NCBI GenBank assembly: GCA_030674185.1
Contig: CM060315.1
Coordinates: 85,026,454 to 85,090,453, forward strand
DNA length: 64,000 bases
Direction of reading: 5' to 3'
Origin: Monoplex corrugatus
Lineage: Eukaryota > Mollusca > Gastropoda > Littorinimorpha > Ranellidae
Below are positions 10,690 through 21,800 of the stretch, in pieces. A program made the position numbers and the translations under genes. The notes under the pieces are model-generated. The model was given only the letters and a program-made list of their open reading frames with translations, made no database searches and was not told the DNA's origin. Position 1 is the stretch's first letter; the number at the start of each line of letters is the position of its first letter.

Positions 10690-12925
10690 AGTCTTTTTGT
10701 TATTACACATGAATGAGTTCATAGTAGGAAACACCTGGTTTGAGCAGCCTAATAGAAGAAAATGCACTTGGATGAGTCCAGGAGATAATAACAAAAGTCA
10801 GATTGACTACATCCTGATCAATAAAAGATTTAGAAATTTTTTACTGTCAGCAAAAACATTACCAGGCGCAGACTGCAACAGTGACCACAGTCCTGTAGTG
10901 GGAAGATTTAGGCTGAGAACAAGGAAAAGGAAACAGACCAAAAGCAACATCAAATTGAATCTTGGACAGATGAAGTGATACGTAACAAATTTAATGTACA
11001 TGTTCAAAACAAATTCAGTGCTCTGGAAGACGGTGACAGTGAGAAACAATGGACGAAGTTGAGAAATTCGATAAATGAAGCTTGTGAAGAAATCCCTCAA
11101 GTAGATAGAAAAGCAAAACAGAACTGGATGACAAAAGAAATTTTAGGTTTGATGGAGGAACGGAGGAAGGCAAAGAGAAACGAGGAAATATACAGGAAGA
11201 TAAACAAAGAAATCAGGAATAGGTGCAATGAAGCTAAGGAAGCTTGGCTGAAAACAAAATGCAAAGAAATAGAAGATTGACACAAAACGGATCCTCAGGG
11301 TATGTACAGACGAACTGAAGAAATTGTCCATAGGAAAAATACATGCACATCAACTGGTTGCTTAAAATCGAAAGATGGTACGCTTATCGTGGAAAAAGAC
11401 AAAATATTAGACAGATGGGGAGAGTACATTAAACACCTTTTAGAAGATGACAGAAACAAAGCATACATTGTAACAAAGAACGTTTAAGGACTACCCATAA
11501 TGAAAGATGAAGTTAGAGCAGTACTGAAAAAGATGAAACCAAGAAAAGCCCCAGGACCAGACAACATTACTACGGAGATGATTGAAGCCCTGGAGGAATT
11601 TGGTATTGAAAAAATAACAGTCCTCCTAAATGAAATTTATGACACTGGAAAAATCCCAAAAGATATGTCAAAATCAATTTTCATTGCACTTCCAAAGAAG
11701 ACAGGGGCTATAGAATGCCAACTCCATCTTACAATCAGTTTGATGAGTCATGTAACCAAAATCTTATTAAGAATAACTATGATGAGGACAAGGAATAGAA
11801 TCAAAAGAGAAATAGCAGAAGAACAGTGTGGATTTGTGGAAGGGAAAGGAACTATTCATCCCATATACATCCTAAGAACTATCATTGATCAACCAACTAG
11901 AAAGACTCAATATTGATTGAAAAGATCTACGAATAATCAGAAATATGTACTGGGAACAAACAGCTGCAATGAGAATAGAAAACGTTATAAGCTCTTTCCA
12001 AAATACCAAAAGAGGAGTCAGACAAGGTTGTGTTTTGTCACCAGATCTGTTTTCAATTTACAGTGAAAACATCATGAGAAACTTAGAGGAAGACTCCGGG
12101 TTAAAGTTCGGAGGAAAAATGATAAACAACCTTCGATACGCAGATGACACCGTGCTAATTGCAGAAAACGAAAAGGACCTACAAAACTTTATAAATATAC
12201 TAGAAATAAAAAGAAAAGGTAAGGGGTTGGAACTAAACAGCAAGAAGACTGAAGTCATGGTGATCAGTAAAAGACATGAAATCCCAGCATGCAAAATAAC
12301 AGCAAACGGCACAACCTTGAGACAAACAGGTTGATAAGTTTAAATATCTGGGAACGATCATTTCACCGGACGGCAGATGCACATCGGAAATAGCCAGCAG
12401 AATCGGCCAAGCCAAAACAGCATTCAATAAAATGAAAAGCATTCTTACCAACAAATGCTTATTAATTAACATCAGGAAGAGAGTTCTTGAATGTTATATA
12501 GAACCGACAATGTTATACAGTTGTGAGGCGTGGACAGTCAACAAGCAAAGCCAGAACAAGATTGAGGCAGCCGAGATGTGGTCTCTAAGAAGAATGTTGA
12601 GAGTTCCATGGACAGCAAAGAAAACAAACGAGACTGTCTTGATGGAGGCAGACACAAGATTATTGATAAGGAAGATTAGGAAAGGACAGGCAACATGTAT
12701 AGGCCGTTTTATGAGGAAAGGGGAATTGGAGCACCTGGTCACAATAAGAAAGCTGGAGGGAAAGAGAGCACTATGTAGACCCTGGGAGAAAATATTGGAC
12801 GGACTTGCAGAGTGGCTGAAGACAAAGAGGGTGGAAGAGGCGCTCGAGGCAACAAGGGATAGAAACAGATGGAAGGCCATGATCGCCAACGCCATATGGC
12901 AAGGCATTTGATGATGATGGTGAAG
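10690..12925 (+). mobile_element. RTE-like LINE, longest copy (copy c)
   Basis: It begins inside the APE endonuclease: 10700-10978 shows CTWMSPGDNNKSQIDYILIN and the catalytic SDH motif (CNSDHSPVVG). The linker follows (10975-11487), then RT start (11500-11916, KPRKAPGPDNITTEMIEA), [25 protein letters not shown] (12130-12170), and the C-terminal GCEAW/GRPW region (12432-12911) ending at a short GATGATG tail. Compared with copy b about 90 bases around 11890 are missing, removing RT motif A and its catalytic aspartate. Several frameshifts; inactive. Confidence 0.88.
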
Positions 12926-13084
12926 TCTGAACATGCCTGCTCTAGTGGTGAAACACAGTCTGTATTGCACTGGTTCCGCATTTCTCCCATTTTCGACAAT
13001 GATGGTGTAAATGCCTGGTTCTTATGTATGAAGAAACTTTCATGAACCAGGAAAACATAAAAATAAACTCAGACGCGTATTTGA

Positions 13085-13210
13085 TATAACAAGACAAGAC
13101 AGGCTCAGAGCTTCGGCCAAGGTCAAGCGTAAACACAAGACATCAAATACTAAACAACGAGTAATAAAAATTAAGGAAAAAGAAACTTCCCTGTTGATTC
13201 ATCCAGCATG
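13085..13210 (+). repeat. short dispersed repeat, copy 2
   Basis: Second copy of the repeat at 10455-10570 (ACAAGACAAGACAGGCTCAG, CTTCGGCCAAGGTCAAGCG, AACTTCCCTG). It ends at the same AACTTCCCTG word that begins the hairpin at 10561. Confidence 0.6.
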
Positions 13211-13410
13211 AGAAAATAATTGATATGAAATCATAAAGTGTTTATGAGTAGTGGTAACTGGTAAGAGGGGAGGCAAATACGATGTTTCGTGGGACGTCAG
13301 AAGAATTCTACAATGAAAAGTGGTGATGCCATATTACAGCACTGCTTTATCCTGAAGAGGATCCATGGCCAAAACATACGAAATCAATATACTACGACGC
13401 GCATGCTCTG
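13211..13410. other. short gene-free spacer
   Basis: Nothing recognisable. Confidence 0.4.
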
Positions 13411-13441
13411 CATGCGCGCGCGCGCGCGTGTATGTGTGTGT

Positions 13442-13472
<31 letters not shown>
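13411..13472. repeat. (CG)n-(TG)n microsatellite
   Basis: Alternating purine/pyrimidine tract: about 17 bases of CG repeat run straight into about 40 bases of TG with two TATG interruptions. The pattern favours left-handed Z-DNA. Confidence 0.9.
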
Positions 13473-14464
13473 CACAAACATACGCATACATATACAATAT
13501 CACATGATTACACAAATGAAAGGAACTACCAGCATATGTTCGAATGAAAGGAAAAACACTTGTGGGATATGGCCGATGTAAACGGATAGTGCCTGTAGGC
13601 CTAGTACAAAGAATCCAGCCTGATCCCTGAAAAAGAAGGAAAAAATATCTAATCCAACAACCAAGGGACTGAAAGGGAAAACAAAGTACCCAGAGAAAAC
13701 AACCTTAGACGCGGCTAGGCATGGCTTGTAAAGCGAGAATTGAAACATAAAAAGCGCACAGACATAATTATGTGCAGCCGCAAAGCCAAGACCTCCTAAA
13801 AGTGGGGGTCAAAAACGAAATGATGGTATGGTCAATTTCACTAGGTTGAGACTTTAAGCGTTGGAATGAAAGTATTGCTTATCAACATCAATCTAAAGCA
13901 TGCATGGACACATACACATAAAAGCGCACACTTTAAGATTAGATGTACACACAAACCATGAGTACACATGCATGGACAAACGAATTACTGTCTATACACT
14001 CAAATAACACACGCCCAAACACCAAACACGTACACACACAGGTAGAAATGTATGCACATGAAAGAACTGTGTGCATATGAAAAAATTCAAACAAGCAAAA
14101 TGCATGCATATGAAATAATGATTTAATGCATTCTGTAGAGGAAATGTTATGGTTTGTCATTGCGACCATATGGCTCGCTCATTCCAAGTACACATGTATA
14201 TGATATGGGACTCCCTGTCTTTAGTGTCTGTGATGTTTCTGTTGCAGAGGAGTCACAGACCTTTCACACGGATGTCGTTGATCGAGTGGTCTGGCTCAGA
14301 AGTTGAAATAATTTCTGATAGTTTTGTCTCTTTCATGTCGAACATCAGCAAAGTGTGCATCTGCTTAGATGAGAATGTATGCACGTGCTAATGTGTGTGT
14401 ACGTGTTCGCATGTACGGACGCGAATGTGAGTGATAGATAAAAAAATAATTTTAAAAAAAAGAA
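13473..14464. other. gene-free stretch
   Basis: Unique AT-rich DNA with CA/AC-rich patches at 13.9-14.1 kb. The frames here lack domains or codon structure. Confidence 0.5.
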
Positions 14465-14630
14465 AAAAAAGAGACAGACAGACAGACAGACAGAGACAGA
14501 GTGAGAGAGACAGGAGACAGGTAGACAGACAGAGAGAGAGAGACAGGCAGATAGACAGAGAGAGACAGGCAGATAGACAGAGAGAGACACACAGAAAGAG
14601 ACCAGACAGACAGAAAGAGAAAACGTGTGA
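14465..14630. repeat. (GACA)n/(GA)n microsatellite
   Basis: Imperfect GACA tetranucleotide repeat mixed with GAGA, preceded by A-rich sequence. Long frames across it encode only RQTDRQRE-type low-complexity peptide. Confidence 0.93.
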
Positions 14631-14709
14631 GTGCGTGTGCTCATGTTGTGCATTGATATATTCGTCATGCATGTACTTCTATTTGCTCACGAGGTCTATT
14701 CGACGGACA

Positions 14710-14713
14710 TGTG

Positions 14714-14780
<67 letters not shown>

Positions 14781-14792
14781 GCGCGCGCACGC
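14710..14792. repeat. (GT)n microsatellite
   Basis: About 37 GT units, nearly perfect, ending in a GCGCGCGC run and then a (CTTG)n block to about 14815. Confidence 0.95.
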
Positions 14793-14815
14793 TTGCTTGC
14801 TTGCTTGTGTGTATG

Positions 14816-15204
14816 TGCATGTGTGTGTCTGCATGTGGGATGACAATTACGGCATCATCTTTCAAGTTTCCTGCAATACATTTTCTTATTTCATATTTGT
14901 TCTTTCATAATAGATGTATTATGAAATACTTCTAATGCTGTTCATGATGTTTTGTTTTTAGAACTTCTAACTTTATTGTGTATTTGGTTTTCAGAATCTC
15001 TGAGTTTGTTTTATTATTTTGAAAAAAATGTCAGTACAGCTATAATGTCAACTCGACAGTATGATGATTGTGATGATGTGAATGACAGTATGCCAGCTCG
15101 TCGGGCCGGGTAGTCCTGGAAATGGTAATCATACAGCCAGTGTTTATAGGACACTAATGCTTAGAATGATGACACATTATCTTCCCTAAAACCAAAGTTT
15201 TTGT
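14816..15204. other. gene-free stretch
   Basis: AT-rich unique DNA without a supported feature. Confidence 0.5.
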
Positions 15205-15290
15205 TTGCATGCTTGCTTGCCTAAAACTAGAGTCTTTGTTTGCATGCTTGTATGCTTGCTTGCTTGCTTGCTTTCGTTTCGTTTTGTTTT
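15205..15290. repeat. (GCTT)n-rich tract with short duplication
   Basis: GCATGCTTGCTTGCCTAAAA is followed by a second similar block and a run of GCTTGCTTGCTTGC. It is a tetranucleotide expansion within a partial duplication. Confidence 0.8.
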
Positions 15291-17984
15291 GCTTTTCCGT
15301 GCCGATTAAGTGGCGTTCATCTCACACCGCTCATTCCGTCTCATCAAGATACCAACAACCCCAAGTTTGTTCAATCGCTGTGCAGTGCCACGAGGCCACA
15401 TGGGAGCCAGCGATGTCGAGGTTCCACAGGGACACTTACCAGAGGAGATTCTGTACTGCTGACTGTCCCGCCATACCCCTCTCTCCAGCTTCCCTTCTCC
15501 CTTGCCCCCTCCCCCCCCCCTCTCTCTCTCTCTCTCTTTGTGAAGTAAAGCAATGAAAAAATAATTTCTTCTGGTGTCCTTTCGTTTCTGCCACTATGCT
15601 TATGATATTCTTCTTTGATTGACAAATTAGACTTTATATTTTCCATTTCATGTAACAGTCAAACAAATTGTGATTGTAACTGAAAGCGGTAAACTAATTT
15701 AAATTTTGATTATTAATTATCCCGCAAAAATTATGAGATGGAGGGAGAGGGTACACGCGGAAAGGCAGGGTTTCTGGTCAAACTGACTCGGTTGCCACGC
15801 AATATACGAGACTTCACAGGGGATACATTCCACTGAGTTAGATTAGAGAAGAAGAAAGTATTAGACTCTCTTGACACTAAACGTACAAAGTGTTTATCCC
15901 CTCCACAGCCTCTCATGGCGGGAAAGAAAAACAAACCACAGGAAATGAAGCAGCAAGGTCGCGGCGTCTTCTGGTGCCGATTATTTTTCCGCGCTCATTC
16001 TTTCTTGTCAGAGAATGCATACGTGTGCTTCTTTTATGTTGTATTAAATAAAAATAATGGGTTTAATTCTCAGTGTTGAATATAAACGTAGAAGAGAAAG
16101 AAATGGTAAGACAAATGTGGGGTAATCGTGACAGGAATGGCAATGTGCACATGAAATAGTACTATCATGTGACAAGTGTGTTGTACTGACACTAGTTAGT
16201 GACAATGTTGATGACAGCAGGTCTGTGTCACTGACTTACCACGTCAACAATAGTTACGCTGATGGTTCTGGACCCACTTCATGTCATCTTTTTTTCCCAT
16301 TGAGCTTTTTTTCACGTTTGGCAGGCGTGGGATTTTACTGGGCAATATGTACATTAGGCCTACAGACGTTCTCATATCTGGTACCAGTGAGTTTCAGTGT
16401 TAATGTTAGTAGATTGGCAGAGAGAGGGCAAGCCAGAGCTTCCTCTTTGTTTTGGAGAGCTGTGATGCATTACAGTAAACCGTCAGCAGTGGACTGACAG
16501 TGGATATGCTCATGTTTTAACGCTCAGGCTCTAGGCTAGATCTATATCCAGCTTATTTATCAAAGAAATCGGGATATGGTGTTGTTTGACAAAAGTGTAG
16601 TAGTGGTAGTGCCGAGTTTGTGAAATAATGTCAGACCGTTGTGTGCTGTTGCTGGTGAGAAATTTGAACCCCCAGTCGCGTTGATAATCCAGTCTTCAGT
16701 GTGTGTGTGTGTGTGTTTAGGCAGCATAACTGTTTTGCTTTGCTTTTCTATTTTCGGTGGACGTGCCAATCAAGTTACCGTAGCTCCGCCCCAATTCCTT
16801 CGATTCGGATTTTATTTTCCAAATAAAAGCACACAACCCCACTTTTTGTTACAAAGATTATATCTAACTAAAAGCAATGTTTGATAATTAAGTCTGTGAT
16901 AAAAATGGGCGATGTAGATTCCCTCTAGTTCGAGTAATCTGCGATTAATTGAGAGCAGACAGCGTGTGTTACCTTGCCAACGGTTTGAATTCAAGTGACT
17001 TCCCCACTGCCTCCCGCCTTATTATACTCCTACTGTCCCTTTAATAAGTTCACGTTTGTCTCTCCTCGACCAAACTCAGCTGGAACTCTTTTCAGCTGCT
17101 TCTGCAATTACCCTCAGGGCTCTGGTCCTCTCCTTTGAAGAAATCGAGAGCTGTTTCATAAGGTCATAGGCTGATGTGCCTTTTAACTACCTTGGTCCAA
17201 TCTCCATGGCGAGAACTTTGGCTTGAAAGCCGGATCTCTTCACACTGCTGGCTGGACTGGTATATATTACAGTCTTGTAGATATAGGCTTCCTCCGTTCT
17301 ACTTTCATACAGCTCAGCGAGTTCGATCAGAATCACTTGTTTTGATGAGCGGGAATGCAGAACTAAATCTGATCTTGTGCAACTCTTGCCGACAATTTCT
17401 GGATCTTCTTTTCTTTCTCCTTTTTAAATCTGCACACTCCCAGCATACTCCACTTTCATTTCAGAGATTTTCAGATAACAGTTTGTGCCGCCTCCTGCCA
17501 TGTAGAAGGTTGCCAGAGCTTCTGATGGCATAGCCCCCCCCCCCCTCCCCGGGCGGTATTGATCACTTGTGCAGCCCTTGATTAGGCTCCATGTGTACCC
17601 TCCTTGGATTAGCACCATGGTAGGCCTACCACTTTGCACGAGTTCAAGGTATATTCCACCGTTTGTTTGTCCGGGAAGAGCAGGTACGCAGGGCCATCTG
17701 ACTTCCCCCATTAATTTAATCAGATTTACATTTGAGGGCAGGTCACACATAGATCTTAGAATGAAACATTCTGAGAGGAGCCATATGCCACACATCATAA
17801 TGAAGACTTATACACACAGTGCAATCTCCTGAGAAACAAGCTCTTAAGCACTTTGCACTTTACAGTATACATCACACAATAAGACCAGATCAACAATAAC
17901 ATCAGTAATGATTATAACACGATACAGAACAAAAACAGAAAACAGCAGCATAATCTCATCAGAAATATCGCACACGTTTACATG
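15291..17984. other. gene-free region
   Basis: No gene supported. It contains a C-run/TC-run at 15505-15538, a short GT microsatellite at 16699-16719, and a C-run at 17527-17545. The sequence at 16640-16690 (TTTGAACCCCCA on the plus strand) weakly resembles a reversed SINE box B. A 124-codon minus frame at 17424-17798 shows no domain. Confidence 0.45.
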
Positions 17985-18065
17985 CAGGAACTCCCTTCCC
18001 TATGAACACATGCACACACATTTACACACACAGAGACACACATTCACGGCATGCACATACACCCA
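17985..18065. repeat. CA-rich degenerate microsatellite
   Basis: ACACATGCACACACATTTAC-type degenerate CA repeat. Confidence 0.6.
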
Positions 18066-18299
18066 AACACAGATGCATGCAAGAATGGTACAGACACTGA
18101 GGCAAAGCATGGTGGTAAATTGATGAAATACACACAGGATACTCTCTCACAACCAAAAGGACACATCAAGACAGGTGGATTTTATTCAAGGATATGTAGA
18201 AGTAATATTTCATTTCATGTGAGGTGGGATGTGTTCGTGTGCACAAGAGCAGCAAACATTTCTTTTATCATAGATTTGTGTGTATGAGAGCTGTGTGAA

Positions 18300-18614
18300 T
18301 ATTTTTTTCATTGGCGTTTGTATGTATGGTTACAACAAGATGTTTCTTATTGGTTATTTGTATGCATGCATGTCGTACAACTTTTTATTGGTAACTTGTA
18401 CATATAAAGAAAGACTTTACTTAAATTGATGATTTGTGTGAATGAATTTTTCATTGGTGATTTGTGTACCTGTGTATAGTAAGATTATTTTCTTGTTGAT
18501 GATTTATGTGTATGCATGGAGGAAGATAATTTTTGGTTGGCAATTTGTGTATATTAAGATAATTGTTATTGGTGGTTTGTACATTTACTTTTTGTTTGCA
18601 ATTTATTTTCAAGT
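18300..18614. repeat. degenerate minisatellite, left part
   Basis: Repeated motif close to TTTTCATTGGTGATTTGTGT followed by ATATGCATA at intervals of roughly 55-65 bases. The same motif resumes at 19793 after the LINE insertion, so this was one continuous array. Confidence 0.65.
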
Positions 18615-18625
18615 ATGCAAGCATA
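18615..18625 (+). repeat. target-site duplication, left copy
   Basis: ATGCAAGCATA, identical to 19782-19792. The pair brackets the RTE-like insertion exactly. Confidence 0.85.
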
Positions 18626-19771
18626 TTGATAGAAAAGATTAGAAACACAGACCAAGAGATGTTCATCGTTTTCATTGACTACAGCAAAGCGTTTGATAGC
18701 GTGATTCACCAAAGTCTTTTCCACTTCATGATCAAAATGGGTTTTCCAAGACATCTGGTTTCCCTCATAGCTTCATTATATAATGATCAAAAAGCAACAA
18801 TCAGATGGAATAATCAAAACTGCAAATTTTTTAACATCACTAAAGGGGTAAGGCAGGGTTGCATCCTGTCTCCACATCTCTTCAGCATATACACTGAACA
18901 TATCATGAGAGAAGCAGACATAGAAGACATGGGAGTAAATATTGGTGGTAGAAACCTGTCAAATTTACGCTACGCAGATGACACAGGATTACTGGCAGAC
19001 AACATTACAGGCTCTAGGAGGATCCTGAGCAGGGTAGACCGGGTTGGAAAGGCAGCTGGGCTGGACTTAAATTCAAAGAAGACAAAGGTTATGCATGTTG
19101 CAGGCAAATATAACACTAGACAGGACCAGATCATGCTAAACCAAGTCCCTCTAGAAAATGTCAAGGACTTTAAATATTTAGGTTCAGTCAAGACACACGA
19201 TGGAACATGCTCAAAAGACATAAAGATGAGAATTGGAATGGCCAAGAACAGTATGGTTCAATTGAACAATATTTGGAAAGACCACAGCATAACAGCAGAC
19301 CTTAAGATAAAACTCTTAAAATGTCTTGTCTGGCCAGTGATGTTATACGGCTGCGAGGCATGGACAATGAAGAAAGAGGATGAAAGACGAGTGGAAGCAG
19401 CAGAGCTGTGGTTTTACCGAAGACTGCTGAGGGTCAGATGGACGGATAGGTGCTCAAATGAAAGCATACTGAATGAGTTGGGTACTACACGCAAGCTCCT
19501 AGTACTCATACAACGGAGGAAACTGAAATATGTTGGACACGCAATCCGTAATGAGAGAACAGACTTGATGTCCACTGTCCTCCAGGGTAAAGTGGAAGGA
19601 AAGAGAAACAGAGGACGGCCACCTGCATCACTTGCTAGAAACATCACAAACATCAGTGGCAAGAAACTCCAGGAGGTGGTCAGACTTAGCCAAGATCGAG
19701 AGTGCTGGAGGCAGCTTGTGAGGACATCATGTGCAGCGGCCAACACTGTTCCCGGTGACGCCGACGGGTGA
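18626..19771 (+). CDS. reverse transcriptase C-terminal 381 codons (partial)
   Basis: Uninterrupted frame from the truncation point to TGA. Motifs in order: MFIVFIDYSKAFDSVIH (motif A, residues about 10-26), GVRQGCILSPHLFSIY (about 75-90), the catalytic LRYADDTGLLAD box (about 115), [14 protein letters not shown], then the RTE-type C-terminal block VMLYGCEAWTMKK and LWFYRRLLRVRWTDR. An ATG 21 codons upstream at 18563 lies in host minisatellite DNA and is accidental. The endonuclease and RT start are missing, so this copy cannot move alone. Confidence 0.85.
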   Translation: MIEKIRNTDQEMFIVFIDYSKAFDSVIHQSLFHFMIKMGFPRHLVSLIASLYNDQKATIRWNNQNCKFFNITKGVRQGCILSPHLFSIYTEHIMREADIEDMGVNIGGRNLSNLRYADDTGLLADNITGSRRILSRVDRVGKAAGLDLNSKKTKVMHVAGKYNTRQDQIMLNQVPLENVKDFKYLGSVKTHDGTCSKDIKMRIGMAKNSMVQLNNIWKDHSITADLKIKLLKCLVWPVMLYGCEAWTMKKEDERRVEAAELWFYRRLLRVRWTDRCSNESILNELGTTRKLLVLIQRRKLKYVGHAIRNERTDLMSTVLQGKVEGKRNRGRPPASLARNITNISGKKLQEVVRLSQDRECWRQLVRTSCAAANTVPGDADG

Positions 19772-19781
19772 GATGGGTGAG
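18626..19781 (+). mobile_element. young RTE-like LINE insertion, 5'-truncated (copy f)
   Basis: Bounded on both sides by the 11-bp duplication ATGCAAGCATA. The element is cut at its 5' end inside the RT and ends in a short tandem tail (GGTGAGATGGGTGAGATG). It belongs to a second RTE-like subfamily, with a different C-terminal region from copies a-e, and is related to copy g at 42.8-43.5 kb. The intact frame and exact duplication suggest a recent insertion. Confidence 0.88.
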
Positions 19782-19792
19782 ATGCAAGCATA
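19782..19792 (+). repeat. target-site duplication, right copy
   Basis: ATGCAAGCATA, identical to the left copy at 18615-18625. Confidence 0.85.
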
Positions 19793-20050
19793 AAGGTTTT
19801 TTTCATTAGTGATTTATATATATATATATATATATACATGTACATATGTATTAAGATTTCTTTAGTTGATGATTTTGTGTGTACACTGTACTTTTAGTAA
19901 GACTTTTGTACTCGGTGACTTGTGTATATGCATAGAGTGATATAAATTTTCATTAGTAATTTGTCTGTACATATACATTGAATTTCTTTGGTGATCTGCA
20001 TATGGATGTAACATTTGGTATTGGTGATTTATGAATACGTGTGTAGTTAG
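19793..20050. repeat. degenerate minisatellite, right part, with (TA)n
   Basis: Continues the TTTTCATTAGTGATTT / TTTGGTGATCTGCATATG motif found left of the LINE. Contains a TA run at about 19816-19836. Confidence 0.6.
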
Positions 20051-20159
20051 GGGGTAAAGGACAGGGGGGGGGGGGTTGTTTGTTTTATTTGGTGATTCAA
20101 TTGTTCATTATTTTTCTTCCAAGTTTCATTTGTTTGCTTTTCCAGAGTTGTTGATAGAT

Positions 20160-20590
20160 TTCAACTGAAAGTTTAGGCTGGATTAGATTGGATATTAATT
20201 TTTTTCTTCTTCTTTGACAACAATTTCTTTTCTCCATAAAATGCAAGTTAGTCTCTCTGAGGAAAGCATGGTGCCTCCCAATTTCTTTTATTTTATTTTT
20301 TTATATCAACATATACACATGTACATTTTTGTATGCCTAAGATGTTGAAATTTTTCTATAGAGTTTTGCCAGGACAACTCATTTGCTGCCATGGAATCTT
20401 TAGCGTGTGTAAAGTGCATGCTGCGCATCATGACATGGGACCTCGATTAACATGTATCATCTCATCCAAAAGACTAGCTATTGCACCCAGACCACCACTC
20501 AAGGTGTAGGGGACAAAACTCCATCCAACTAGAAATCAAACCCAGGTTTCTCATGCCTAGATCAGGTCCTTTATCCACTAGGCCACACTC
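20160..20590 (-). repeat. tRNA-derived SINE, near complete
   Basis: On the minus strand the head at 20590-20510 has box A (GTGGCCTAGTGGATAAAGG) and box B (CCTGGGTTTGATTTC). The body follows with ATGCGCAGCATGCACTTTAC, CTAAAGATTCCATGGCAGCA and TTGTCCTGGCAAAACTCTAT. This body order resembles a SINE family I know from caenogastropods. Left end approximate. Confidence 0.75.
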
Positions 20591-20824
20591 AACAACATTA
20601 AAGTATTAAATATTTAACACAGATAAAGTATGGTTTCACACACACACACACACAGCTCCAAACTTTATGTACTTTTTCTTCCAAATTCAATGAACTGAAA
20701 GTAAATGGGTGCAAACAAAAGCTACCCAAACACTTACAGCCACATCTTAGAATAAAATACATCTGCATCACACAAAGCATCTTGCTCATTCAGTCTCTCT
20801 CTGTTTTGACCACAAAAAATAACT

Positions 20825-21455
20825 ATAATAACAGTAAATAATGTCAGTAATATAGTTTTATCATCATGAAGGAAAATAACTAAAATAACAGTAAATAAAT
20901 GTCAATAATATAGTTTTATCATCACGAAGGAAAATAACTATAACAACAGTAAATAAATGTCAACATAAATTTATCATCACAAAGGAAAATGACTATAATA
21001 ACATTAATTAAATGTCAGTAATATAGTTTTATCATCACAAAGGAAAATAACTATAATAACATTAATTAAATGTCAGTAATATAGTTTTATCATCACAAAG
21101 GAAAATAACTATAATAACATTAATTAAATGTCAGTAATATAGTTTTATCATCACAAAGGAAAATGACTATAATAACATTAATTAAATGTCAGTAATATAG
21201 TTTTATCATCACAAAGGAAAATAACTATAATAACATTAATTAAATGTCAGTAATATAGTTTTATCATCACAAAGGAAAATGACTATAATAACAGTAAACA
21301 AATGTCAATAATATAGTTTTATCATCACAAAGGAAAATGACTATAATAACAGTAAACAAATGTCAATAATATAGTTTTATCATCACAAAGGAAAATGACT
21401 ATAATAACAGTAAACAAATGTCAATAATATAGTTTTATCATCACAAAGCAAAACC
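20825..21455. repeat. 58-bp tandem repeat, about 11 units
   Basis: Unit: AAATAACTATAATAACATTA, ATTAAATGTCAGTAATATAG, TTTTATCATCACAAAGG. Three unit types are grouped: ACAGTAAATA on the left, ACATTAATTA in the middle (five or six units), ACAGTAAACA on the right (three units). Confidence 0.95.
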
Positions 21456-21594
21456 TCTTTGACTACTAAAATTAACTGTCCATAATGAGTAACAACATAA
21501 AATATAGTAGCTTTCTCTCTTTCATAGTCATACAAAACATTATCAGCAGTGCAATGGTCCATTTGAAGCAGCTTAACAGTTTTTACAGGTGGAG

Positions 21595-21800
21595 CACAGG
21601 CTTTAATACCAGCTGGTTGGTTGTGATGATAGTCATGGAGTCAAGATCTGATATCTCTGATTTCAATACTAGCCTAAAACATTAAAACTGGCCTGTTTCA
21701 GCCCAACTTCATGCTTCAACCATTCTGGTGGTGTCACCTTAATGTTCCATAGGTCCTGTGAGAGCGTGACAAGTTGTGAGTCCATGGCAGAAGAGCTCTC
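21595..21800 (+). repeat. SINE body/tail fragment
   Basis: AAAACTGGCCTGTTTCAGCC, ATTCTGGTGGTGTCA and TTCCATAGGTCCTG recur in the same order at 38.13-38.22 kb and, in part, at 57.86-57.92 kb. Confidence 0.6.

Noticed and set aside
14431..14910. 159-codon ORF rich in RQTDRQRE
   Set aside because: Pure translation of GACA and GT microsatellites.
17424..17798. 124-codon minus-strand ORF as a gene
   Set aside because: No recognisable domain or splice context, and it spans a C-run; kept as gene-free DNA.
18563..18625. ATG at 18563 as the start of the LINE protein
   Set aside because: These 21 codons lie outside the target-site duplication, in host minisatellite DNA.
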